Virus record (IMG/VR): IMGVR_UViG_3300009176_000659
Span: 1 to 23,240 of that record
Source of the DNA: a virus
DNA length: 23,240 nt
Strand: one strand, 5' to 3'
The notes under the pieces were generated by a model, which saw only the letters and a program-made list of their open reading frames with translations, was not told the DNA's origin and did not search any database. The translations under genes were made by a program, and so were the position numbers. Positions within the stretch are counted from its first letter, which is position 1; each line of letters opens with the position of its first letter. Positions 16,538 through 21,561 of this stretch are shown piece by piece.

Positions 16538-17005
16538 CTACGCCTTCGGTTCCGCGGTCTCGGGAAGCGTGTTATCAACGGTCGGCGGAGGAGTCGAAGG
16601 AAGCTCGTTGTCGGGCACGAGGATCAGTCCTTGGCACGCGAGCCACTTTACAACGAACTTGAGACCGGGACGCAGGCCAGTGGGCGGCAGCGTGTTGTCC
16701 GGACGTCCACCACTACCTGGCAATGAGTTGTCCGGACGTGCGGGAGCACCGGGAAGTGAGTTGTCCGGTCTTCCCCCGCCACCCGGCAGGCTGTTGTCAA
16801 CGGTCGGATCCCACGGGTACACGGGAAGCGTGCCGATGGATCCGGGAGGCCCTACGGGAAGACCGTTGTCCGGACGTACTGGCGCTGGACGACCCTGTCC
16901 GTAGCCCGGATCAACTGGACCGCCACCGAAGCCGGGAAGACCCACATCGGGATGGCCAACCTGACCATCGATGAACGTGATATACGCGAGCTGTCCCTTT
17001 GCCAT
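16538..17005 (-). CDS. Pro/Gly-rich protein with PDNxLP repeats
   Basis: The product is 155 residues with an ATG start and AGGAG six bases upstream. The N-terminus MAKGQLAYITFIDGQV is followed by a Pro/Gly/Asp-rich body. Four exact-length tandem repeats of 11 residues run from residue 68 to 111 (for example RPDNSLPGAPA and RPDNSLPGSGG). Further copies of the motif occur before them (HPDVGLPG, RPDNGLPV) and after them (VPDNELPS, TVDNTLPE). Between the last copies is a hydrophobic block, LKFVVKWLACQGLILV, probably a beta hairpin or short buried segment. It lacks a signal peptide. Such proteins occur in uncultured phages near fibre genes but have no established function. It could be an extended spacer, a binding surface or a fibre element. 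Confidence 0.75.
   Translation of the reverse strand: MAKGQLAYITFIDGQVGHPDVGLPGFGGGPVDPGYGQGRPAPVRPDNGLPVGPPGSIGTLPVYPWDPTVDNSLPGGGGRPDNSLPGAPARPDNSLPGSGGRPDNTLPPTGLRPGLKFVVKWLACQGLILVPDNELPSTPPPTVDNTLPETAEPKA
16673..16804 (-). repeat. Four 33-bp in-frame tandem repeats
   Basis: These 132 bases encode four consecutive 11-residue units of consensus (T/R)(V/P)DN(S/T)LPGxxx. The units differ at third positions and in the last residues, so the repeat is old and kept at the protein level. It is coding and not a CRISPR: there are no unique spacers. Confidence 0.85.
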
Positions 17006-17014
17006 TCTGTTCTC

Positions 17015-17176
17015 CTATCGAATCGTGTGACCACCAAGCAAGAGGTAAGCGATGATGATAACCAAGATGACGGTGAGCGCGCCACTTGGCCCATAGCCCC
17101 AGTCGCGGCTATACGGATACCACGGACCGGAGCCGAGAAGGAGGACGACGAGCAGGATCACGAGTATCGTGAGCAT
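17015..17176 (-). CDS. DUF3309-type small membrane protein
   Basis: The product is 53 residues starting at the ATG at 17176, four bases after the PEP-CTERM stop. It has a hydrophobic helix (MLTILVILLVVLLLGSG), a central polar turn YPYSRDWGYGPSG, and a second hydrophobic helix (ALTVILVIIIAYLLLGG). The SRxWGYGPSG turn between two membrane helices is the signature of the DUF3309 family of tiny bacterial inner-membrane proteins, whose function is unknown. The ribosome site is weak, so translation may be coupled to the upstream gene. The larger frame starting at 17551 is a shadow of the PEP-CTERM gene and is not used. Confidence 0.85.
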   Translation of the reverse strand: MLTILVILLVVLLLGSGPWYPYSRDWGYGPSGALTVILVIIIAYLLLGGHTIR

Positions 17177-17180
17177 CGTG

Positions 17181-17783
17181 CTACTTTCTGAACCGCCTGG
17201 CGACCCCCAAGAGAGCGGTTCCGAAGAGAAGGAACGAGGCGGGTTCGGGCACTGCCGTGTCGGTCGCCGAGAAGCTGAGAGCCGAACCGGCGCTTGTGAC
17301 CGCGAGAGAGAAGCGACCTGGAGTATCGTCGAAGCCAGCGATGTGGAACGTACCGGTCCCGATGAGCGTGAGAGCGTCAGCGCTCTTGAACGGGTTGAGC
17401 ACCGTGAGCAGGTCGAACGTCGCGCCGCCAAACGAGGTCTGCCACGCTGCCAGCGGGGCACCAGCGTAGATCCCACACGGACCGGAGAAGCAGATGTCCT
17501 TGATCGTACCTGCTCCGAGGATCCCGGCGAAGGTACCCGTGCCCCCGTCAATGCTCATCGGTCCTGCGACGCCTGGCGTCGGCGCACCCGTGTTCGTGAA
17601 GTCCAGTGCGATCGCGTCAGCCAAGCTGACAGCGACACCCGCGCTGTTCACTCCGAACACGCAGTCGGCTCCTGGGCAGACGAGCAGAGACTGAGAGAGC
17701 GTGACCGAGCCCGTGATGGGCACTGCCTGCGCGGTTGAGGCGAAGAGGGCGAAGCCCAGAGCGAAGCCGAGAAGCTTTTTCAT
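17181..17783 (-). CDS. PEP-CTERM sorting domain protein
   Basis: The product is 200 residues with every hallmark of an exosortase substrate. Residues 1-20 are a classic signal peptide (MKKLLGFALGFALFASTAQA). Near the C-terminus, VPEP at 178-181 is followed by a hydrophobic stretch (ASFLLFGTALLGVA) and a basic tail (RRFRK). In Gram-negative bacteria with the EpsH/exosortase system such proteins are exported, held in the membrane and processed at the PEP motif, usually together with exopolysaccharide. The body is a beta-rich secreted type. It has Cys 36, 41, 98 and 103, which could form two disulfides, consistent with a periplasmic or extracellular location. AGGA lies nine bases before the ATG. 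The gene sits inside the phage late operon, 13 bases after a small beta protein and directly before a membrane peptide gene. The sorting signal is certain; the body's function is unknown. Confidence 0.9.
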   Translation of the reverse strand: MKKLLGFALGFALFASTAQAVPITGSVTLSQSLLVCPGADCVFGVNSAGVAVSLADAIALDFTNTGAPTPGVAGPMSIDGGTGTFAGILGAGTIKDICFSGPCGIYAGAPLAAWQTSFGGATFDLLTVLNPFKSADALTLIGTGTFHIAGFDDTPGRFSLAVTSAGSALSFSATDTAVPEPASFLLFGTALLGVARRFRK

Positions 17784-17795
17784 GTGCTGTGTTCC

Positions 17796-18077
17796 TTACA
17801 AGATGCGGATGACCAATTCCCACGTGCCGGTCATTGTGCCGGCACAACCGATCCCGTCGATCCAAAACGGCTGGTGATTCCCCATGTCCGCAGAGAAGCC
17901 TGCGGCCGGGGCAACAACACCCCAGATCGTTGCACCTCCTTTGTCCTTGACTGTGATCGTGCCACCAACGTTCAGACCCGTGCCGATGAAGGTCATCCCG
18001 CCGACTTTTGTCCGTCCTGGAAAGGCATCTCCCAGGGCGGTAAGCGAGACCGTCTGTCCGGTTCTAACTGCAGCCAT
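17796..18077 (-). CDS. Small beta-sheet structural protein
   Basis: The product is 93 residues with ATG at 18077 and AGGAG eight bases upstream. It begins MAAVRTGQTVSLTALGDAFP and alternates short hydrophobic strands with glycine turns (GGMTFIGTGLNVGGTITVKD, then GGATIWGVVAPAAGF). It ends TGTWELVIRIL. The look is that of small all-beta virion proteins (decoration, head or tail subunits). I cannot assign a specific family. It is the last apparent head-type gene before the PEP-CTERM gene, which starts 13 bases further on. Confidence 0.7.
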   Translation of the reverse strand: MAAVRTGQTVSLTALGDAFPGRTKVGGMTFIGTGLNVGGTITVKDKGGATIWGVVAPAAGFSADMGNHQPFWIDGIGCAGTMTGTWELVIRIL

Positions 18078-18268
18078 TGTTCTAACTCCTGGAGAATCTG
18101 CCTGCGACCCGGACAGTTGCAGATCCGCTTGAAACGTGACGCGTGAAGCTTGAATTCTGCGCGGATGACGTCCTGTCGGGCGTCATCCGCGACTTGGTAC
18201 ATATCGGCGAGTCGCATGAGAAGTCGATAGAGCGTCTCCTTTTCGCGTTCCAGAGCGCTCTGCATCAC
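17993..18268 (-). CDS. Small basic helical protein, unknown
   Basis: The product is about 91 residues. A GTG at 18268 and an ATG at 18265 are adjacent, and neither has a strong ribosome site. Without this gene, 18078-18273 would be the only sizeable gap in the window. The sequence is strongly helical and charged (ALEREKETLYRLLMRLADMY, then ARQDVIRAEFKLHASRFKRI), followed by CNCPGRR and a second helix (QILQELEQWLQLEPD). Its last 85 bases overlap the next gene in another frame. I do not recognise a family. A charged helix-rich protein here could be a connector or assembly factor, but nothing in the sequence decides this. Confidence 0.55.
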   Translation of the reverse strand: MMQSALEREKETLYRLLMRLADMYQVADDARQDVIRAEFKLHASRFKRICNCPGRRQILQELEQWLQLEPDRRSRLPPWEMPFQDGQKSAG

Positions 18269-18273
18269 AAGAC

Positions 18274-18678
18274 CTAGAACGCGGATGTTCCCAACGTGAA
18301 GATCGTCACCGCGCCGGGTGACGTGATCACAGCCAAGAACTCGCGTGCGATGCCTTGTGCGAGGGTCATGGTACCGGAAAGCGTGATTCCGGTGTTTGTC
18401 GTCAGCGTGAGCACCTCAGCCGCCGCAGCGGTGTTACGGATGAGGAAGCGCACAGACGCTCCAGGACTGGGATTGTCGAGAGCACCGATGAGATCCGATG
18501 CGGTCGGAAACTGATCTGACCGTGCCGCACCGTTGGTGTTCCGAAGGATGATCTTGCCGAGGATCTGCTGCGCCGTGTAGGTGACGTTCCCTGCTGTGTT
18601 GACCGTGACCGGATTCACGAAGTCAACCAAGCCGGGGGCCTCCAGGGCGGAGATCGACGAGAAGTGGGTAACTCCCAA
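18274..18678 (-). CDS. Beta-rich small structural protein after the capsid gene
   Basis: The product is about 134 residues, reading MGVTHFSSISALEAPGLVDF. I prefer the TTG at 18678 because AGGGGG lies six bases upstream and it directly follows the capsid stop at 18681. A GTG at 18714 would overlap the capsid gene by 34 bases and has no clear ribosome site. The sequence contains VNTAGNVTYTAQQILGKIIL, then RNTNGAARSDQFPTASDLIG, VRFLIRNTAAAAEVLTLTTN and FLAVITSPGAVTIFTLGTSA. I recognise this as a domain recurrent in phage capsid fibres and decoration proteins, made mostly of short beta strands. It probably decorates the head or forms a fibre tip. The family resemblance is clear; the function is inferred. 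Confidence 0.75.
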   Translation of the reverse strand: MGVTHFSSISALEAPGLVDFVNPVTVNTAGNVTYTAQQILGKIILRNTNGAARSDQFPTASDLIGALDNPSPGASVRFLIRNTAAAAEVLTLTTNTGITLSGTMTLAQGIAREFLAVITSPGAVTIFTLGTSAF

Positions 18679-18680
18679 GG

Positions 18681-19601
18681 TTAACCCCCTGAGCTCCCAT
18701 AAACGCCCCGCCACTCGGAGAAGCCGCGTGAGTAGCGTGCATACGTTTTGAACATCGCGTCGCCGGTCAAGAAGTCATCGGCGTTCGCGTACTCCGGCTT
18801 GACGCGCCAGTACCATTTCAGGTCGTGGCCGCCCTTCGACTTGCCGGTCCGCTTGTGTGTGGTCACGAACCAGGAGTCGGCGTCCGTCAGATACCTGACG
18901 CACATGTACTCCATGGACTCGGACTTCAGAGTGTTGATCGTGTTGTCGGCCGTGTACGGCTTGTGCTCCGACTCCATGATCTCCCGGGCCTGCCATTCGA
19001 AGGAGGTATCCAGGTAGACCCGATACGGCTTTACGTCGATCGGGCGTCCGCGGTCATCGACCAAGGTCTTGAAATGGTCGAGGGCCGCCTGATAAGACGT
19101 GAACGAGAAATCCACGTCCGTGCTCGGCCGATTGCCGATCGTCGCTCCGCCGTCGAGCCGCGTGTGCGCGGTAGTGCAGAGCGACAGGCCGTCCTGTCCT
19201 GTGTACGACGCGCTGAACGCATTGTTCAGCACAGACCAGGCGTCGACCTCGATCTTGTACGCGGCGGCCTGCACGAGTTCTTCGGCCATCCCGTCCATGA
19301 TATCGTAGAGGTCGTCGTCGTACATCTCGCGGGTGATACGGAAGCCCAGCCCATACGAAGAGTGGGTGTAACGAACGGTGTTCCCCTTGAGGGGATCATC
19401 GAACGTTGTCGCCACGCCCTCGGGCTTGTCCACCATCGAACCGAGCCCCGCCACCTTGAAGTCCTCTTCGTACGCGCGCTTCGAGTCGCGGACGTTGAAG
19501 GTGCTCATCCAGGACGGGGGCGTTCGGCCCATCATGTTGAACATGACCTCGTAGAGGCCGGGTGCGAGGAGCTCGGAGAATCCGCCGGTTGAAGTTGCCA
19601 T
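18681..19601 (-). CDS. Major capsid protein (HK97 fold, Mu gpT-like)
   Basis: The product is 306 residues and forms the capsid shell. The N-terminus FSELLAPGLYEVMFNMMG and the block GFRITREMYDDDLYDIMDGM, followed by a helix (AEELVQAAAYKIEVDAWSVL) and LNNAF, match the pattern of phage major head proteins related to Mu gpT. DGLSLCTTAHTRLDGG corresponds to the usual LCSTSHP-like segment, and the C-terminal domain ends in YARYSRGFSEWRGVYG. There is no long N-terminal scaffold (delta) domain, so a separate scaffold is expected. The start has two adjacent Shine-Dalgarno cores (19609-19618), fitting very high expression. The gene sits between a decoration-like gene and another beta-rich structural gene. 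Confidence 0.92.
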   Translation of the reverse strand: MATSTGGFSELLAPGLYEVMFNMMGRTPPSWMSTFNVRDSKRAYEEDFKVAGLGSMVDKPEGVATTFDDPLKGNTVRYTHSSYGLGFRITREMYDDDLYDIMDGMAEELVQAAAYKIEVDAWSVLNNAFSASYTGQDGLSLCTTAHTRLDGGATIGNRPSTDVDFSFTSYQAALDHFKTLVDDRGRPIDVKPYRVYLDTSFEWQAREIMESEHKPYTADNTINTLKSESMEYMCVRYLTDADSWFVTTHKRTGKSKGGHDLKWYWRVKPEYANADDFLTGDAMFKTYARYSRGFSEWRGVYGSSGG

Positions 19602-19608
19602 GGCTGAT

Positions 19609-19618
19609 CTCCTCTCCT
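19609..19618 (-). promoter_or_regulatory. Double Shine-Dalgarno of the capsid gene
   Basis: On the minus strand the bases AGGAGAGGAG end seven bases before the capsid ATG at 19601 and overlap the TAG stop of the upstream gene. Two overlapping cores of this kind suggest strong initiation and coupling between the decoration-like gene and the capsid gene. Confidence 0.75.
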
Positions 19619-20123
19619 ATGCGCCAACGAGTCCCTGGAAGATCGACGTGATGAAGGAGAACAGGACATGGTGACGGATGTCACCGATTGCCTGGTTTCC
19701 GTCATTCGCGAATTCCCAGATGACTACGACTGGCTTCGTGGTTTCGGACTTGTCGACGAACCAAATCCCGTTCGTTGCGGACTTGGCGACGCCGTACTTC
19801 TTGAACAGGTCTGTTACTGCGGTCACACCGGTCGTTTCCGTGGCTCCATCGACATAGCCGCGGAAAAGCACGCCCGGCATTGCGAGTTCGACGATCTGAT
19901 TCTTCAGACCGGGTGATGCAGCGTTCTGCCCGTCACCGGTCATGATGCCCAGAACGAGCGTTGGGTCAGCTGCGCATTCGTCCAGGTACCCTGTTGCGGC
20001 GACAACGCACAGAGCCCCCTTCTTGGCCGTGAGATTCGCTTTCTCGGGCACGTGCTGCTTTGGCAGCGGAGTGCCCGAAATCGTGCGCACGGCTCGAATG
20101 GCAGCCTTTGACTGGATTGCCAT
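19617..20123 (-). CDS. Decoration-like head protein upstream of the capsid gene
   Basis: The product is 168 residues with an ATG start and an AAGGAG site nine bases upstream. It begins with a short basic segment (MAIQSKAAIRAVRTISG) and then reads as a small beta-rich protein. KKGALCVVAATGYLDECAAD, followed by DPTLVLGIMTGDGQN and VELAMPGVLFRGYVDG, resembles head decoration or stabilisation proteins encoded just before the major capsid gene in many phages. Such proteins bind the outer capsid lattice. The C-terminus ends in a hydrophobic segment (HHVLFSFITSIFQGLVGA) that is unusual for this type and might be buried. The stop codon sits inside the strong ribosome site of the capsid gene. The role is inferred from fold-like pattern and position. 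Confidence 0.65.
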   Translation of the reverse strand: MAIQSKAAIRAVRTISGTPLPKQHVPEKANLTAKKGALCVVAATGYLDECAADPTLVLGIMTGDGQNAASPGLKNQIVELAMPGVLFRGYVDGATETTGVTAVTDLFKKYGVAKSATNGIWFVDKSETTKPVVVIWEFANDGNQAIGDIRHHVLFSFITSIFQGLVGA

Positions 20124-20128
20124 GCAAG

Positions 20129-20575
20129 TTACTCCTTGGGTGGTGGGCCACCCGGGAACGATGGGTCGTCGCTGGTCTGGAAGACCATGTCGTGTCGTAT
20201 GTTCTTCATCCCAGCAAGGTGGAGGCGCTTCCGGGCAGACTCGTTTGCCTGCTCGACAAGCGTGTCGACGGAAGCTGCTTGCCGCTCCCTCGCAGCTCGG
20301 TGTGGCCCCGCGACGTTCTTCTCGAAGGCCTCCGTGCGCATGCGCATGAGAACGAGATCCCCACGCGTTACCGTCGTTCCTCCACCTGGTGCGGAGGTAC
20401 TTGCACCGGCTAGGGCTGCCGTTGGCCCTAACAGGTCTTCCGCTGGCTTGTGAACGGGTTCCCAGCCAACGTCTAGCTTGTCCTGCATGTGCAGGTCACG
20501 GTTGTTCACCCAGCGGTACTCGAAGCCGGGTTCCTTGTCTTTCACGCGAAGTCGGTCGTTAATCAGTGTAGTCAT
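20129..20575 (-). CDS. Conserved small phage head-module protein
   Basis: The product is 148 residues and reads MTTLINDRLRVKDKEPGF at the N-terminus. The start at 20575 is chosen because AGGAAGG lies about ten bases upstream and because the upstream extension is Arg/Ser junk typical of a shadow frame. The block YRWVNNRDLHMQDKLDVGWE (a WVN motif followed by a GWE/GYE motif), then GDLVLMRMRTEAFEKN and a charged helical C-terminus, resembles a widespread family of small phage proteins encoded beside the capsid gene. Its biochemical role is not known to me; a scaffold or minor head role is a guess from position. It overlaps the preceding gene by 17 bases. Confidence 0.75.
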   Translation of the reverse strand: MTTLINDRLRVKDKEPGFEYRWVNNRDLHMQDKLDVGWEPVHKPAEDLLGPTAALAGASTSAPGGGTTVTRGDLVLMRMRTEAFEKNVAGPHRAARERQAASVDTLVEQANESARKRLHLAGMKNIRHDMVFQTSDDPSFPGGPPPKE

Positions 20576-21350
20576 ACGCCGTTTTCCTTCCTGAGCCCTG
20601 CGCGGTCGTACGACCCTGCGTGGCGAGGGATTCCTGTGTGACGCCTCGGTCCTCGAGCTGGATGAGGTACGCGTCGTGCTCGATCCCGACATGGGAAGCG
20701 TACCGCATCGTCTTGTCGTTCCCACGCAGCTTGGGCTTTCGTTTGGGCTGCGGGGGCGTCTGCGACCTTGCGGACGCGGTCGGCGCCTGACCTACGGCCT
20801 TCGGCTTCGCCTTGGGCTTGGGTTCGGGAGTCGTGGGCACCTGAACGGGCTCTTCTACGACCTCTTCTTCCGCCTCGACCTCGTCACCATCCGCAGCACC
20901 TACGGGCTCCGGCTCAGGCGCGTTTATCCGGTCCATGAACTTCGTGTCATGCTGTCCCTTGACCATCAGGTAGAGGTTCTTGTGCAAGCCGGGCTGGATG
21001 CGTTGCTCCATCGGCATTGCCTTCTTCAGCTCGGACAGGATCTCTCGATAGGTCTTGTCCAAACCAGGTACCTTCTGGTCGTAATCCCGCACGAGCGCGG
21101 CGAAACTGTTCTCGTCCCCGGTCTCCTGTTGCAGGGCGAGCAGCATCATCGTCTTGTCCACGCGGCCCGTTGAGTCCTGCTGAAGCTTCGTAGCGCCATC
21201 AGGCTGCTTTGGCTTCGCCTCGGGTGGCGTGCCCTGCACATTGGTCATGTTCGCCGCGTAGTCCGCGACGTCATCAATGTGATATCCCGCGTAGGGACCC
21301 GATTGGATGATCCCCTGATCATCAATACCCAGTTTGCTTTGAACGGCCAT
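20559..21350 (-). CDS. Acidic, proline-rich head-module protein (scaffold candidate)
   Basis: The product is 263 residues if it starts at the ATG at 21350, which reads MAVQSKLGIDD and has an AAGGAAAGG site just upstream. An earlier ATG at 21374 adds eight residues but has a weaker ribosome site. The N-terminal half is mixed and helical (KTMMLLALQQETGDENSF). The middle is a very acidic run (DGDEVEAEEEVVEEPVQVP) followed by a Pro/Lys-rich linker of PKPKAKPK type. The tail is short and basic to polar. An acidic helical protein between portal and capsid is the usual place for a scaffolding or assembly protein, so that role is possible by position only. No conserved domain is recognised. Its stop overlaps the next gene by 17 bases, suggesting translational coupling. 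Confidence 0.7.
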   Translation of the reverse strand: MAVQSKLGIDDQGIIQSGPYAGYHIDDVADYAANMTNVQGTPPEAKPKQPDGATKLQQDSTGRVDKTMMLLALQQETGDENSFAALVRDYDQKVPGLDKTYREILSELKKAMPMEQRIQPGLHKNLYLMVKGQHDTKFMDRINAPEPEPVGAADGDEVEAEEEVVEEPVQVPTTPEPKPKAKPKAVGQAPTASARSQTPPQPKRKPKLRGNDKTMRYASHVGIEHDAYLIQLEDRGVTQESLATQGRTTAQGSGRKTAYDYTD

Positions 21351-21561
21351 CGGTATTAGCCTTTCCTTCTCCATCGTGGAGCTTTTTCAGCTCCTCGTGT
21401 TTCCTATACAGGTAACGAGCTTGCCCCTGCAGTCTGAGGAGCTCGCGTGGGCTGTCTTGCACCCGGAGGAGGTGGAGCGCCTTGTCCAGGTCCTCCTCCA
21501 GGTCCTTGAGGAGGAGCTCCTTGGCCCGGCTGGGGAGGTCCGCCCATTGCGCCTTGTCCAA
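21322..21561 (-). CDS. Small helical protein overprinted on the portal 3' end
   Basis: This is a 79-residue product with a TTG start. An AAGGAG site at 21571-21576 lies nine bases upstream of that TTG. The sequence is strongly amphipathic and charged (AKELLLKDLEEDLDKALHLL, then SPRELLRLQGQARYLYRKHE), consistent with two helices or a short coiled coil. Its first 158 bases overlap the portal gene in another frame, where the portal reads only as a Pro/Gly-rich tail. Small helical proteins directly after the portal are common in phages and are usually unnamed. Its sequence and position suggest a portal or scaffold accessory, but I do not know the function. The well-formed helical sequence and good ribosome site make it more than a shadow frame. 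Confidence 0.72.
   Translation of the reverse strand: MDKAQWADLPSRAKELLLKDLEEDLDKALHLLRVQDSPRELLRLQGQARYLYRKHEELKKLHDGEGKANTDGRSKQTGY
21379..21395 (-). promoter_or_regulatory. Small hairpin upstream of the scaffold-candidate start
   Basis: GGAGCT and AGCTCC form a perfect six-base stem with a five-base loop in the transcript. It lies inside the end of the overprinted small gene and about 30 bases before the ATG at 21350. It could affect initiation of the downstream gene, but a chance match inside coding sequence is also likely. Confidence 0.25.

Noticed and set aside
16673-16804. CRISPR-like repeat array
   Set aside because: The units are contiguous 33-base coding repeats with no unique spacers and encode a regular peptide motif.
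18825-19592. 255-residue open frame on the plus strand opposite the capsid gene
   Set aside because: The composition is His/Arg/Val-rich shadow sequence, and the minus strand encodes a clearly recognisable capsid protein.
20411-20430. Hairpin TAGGGC / GCCCTA as a terminator
   Set aside because: It lies in the middle of a coding region, has an eight-base loop and no following T-run.
20576-20725. Upstream extension of the small head-module protein to 20725
   Set aside because: The extra 50 residues are Ser/Arg/Thr-rich and lie in the preceding gene. The ATG at 20575 has a good ribosome site.
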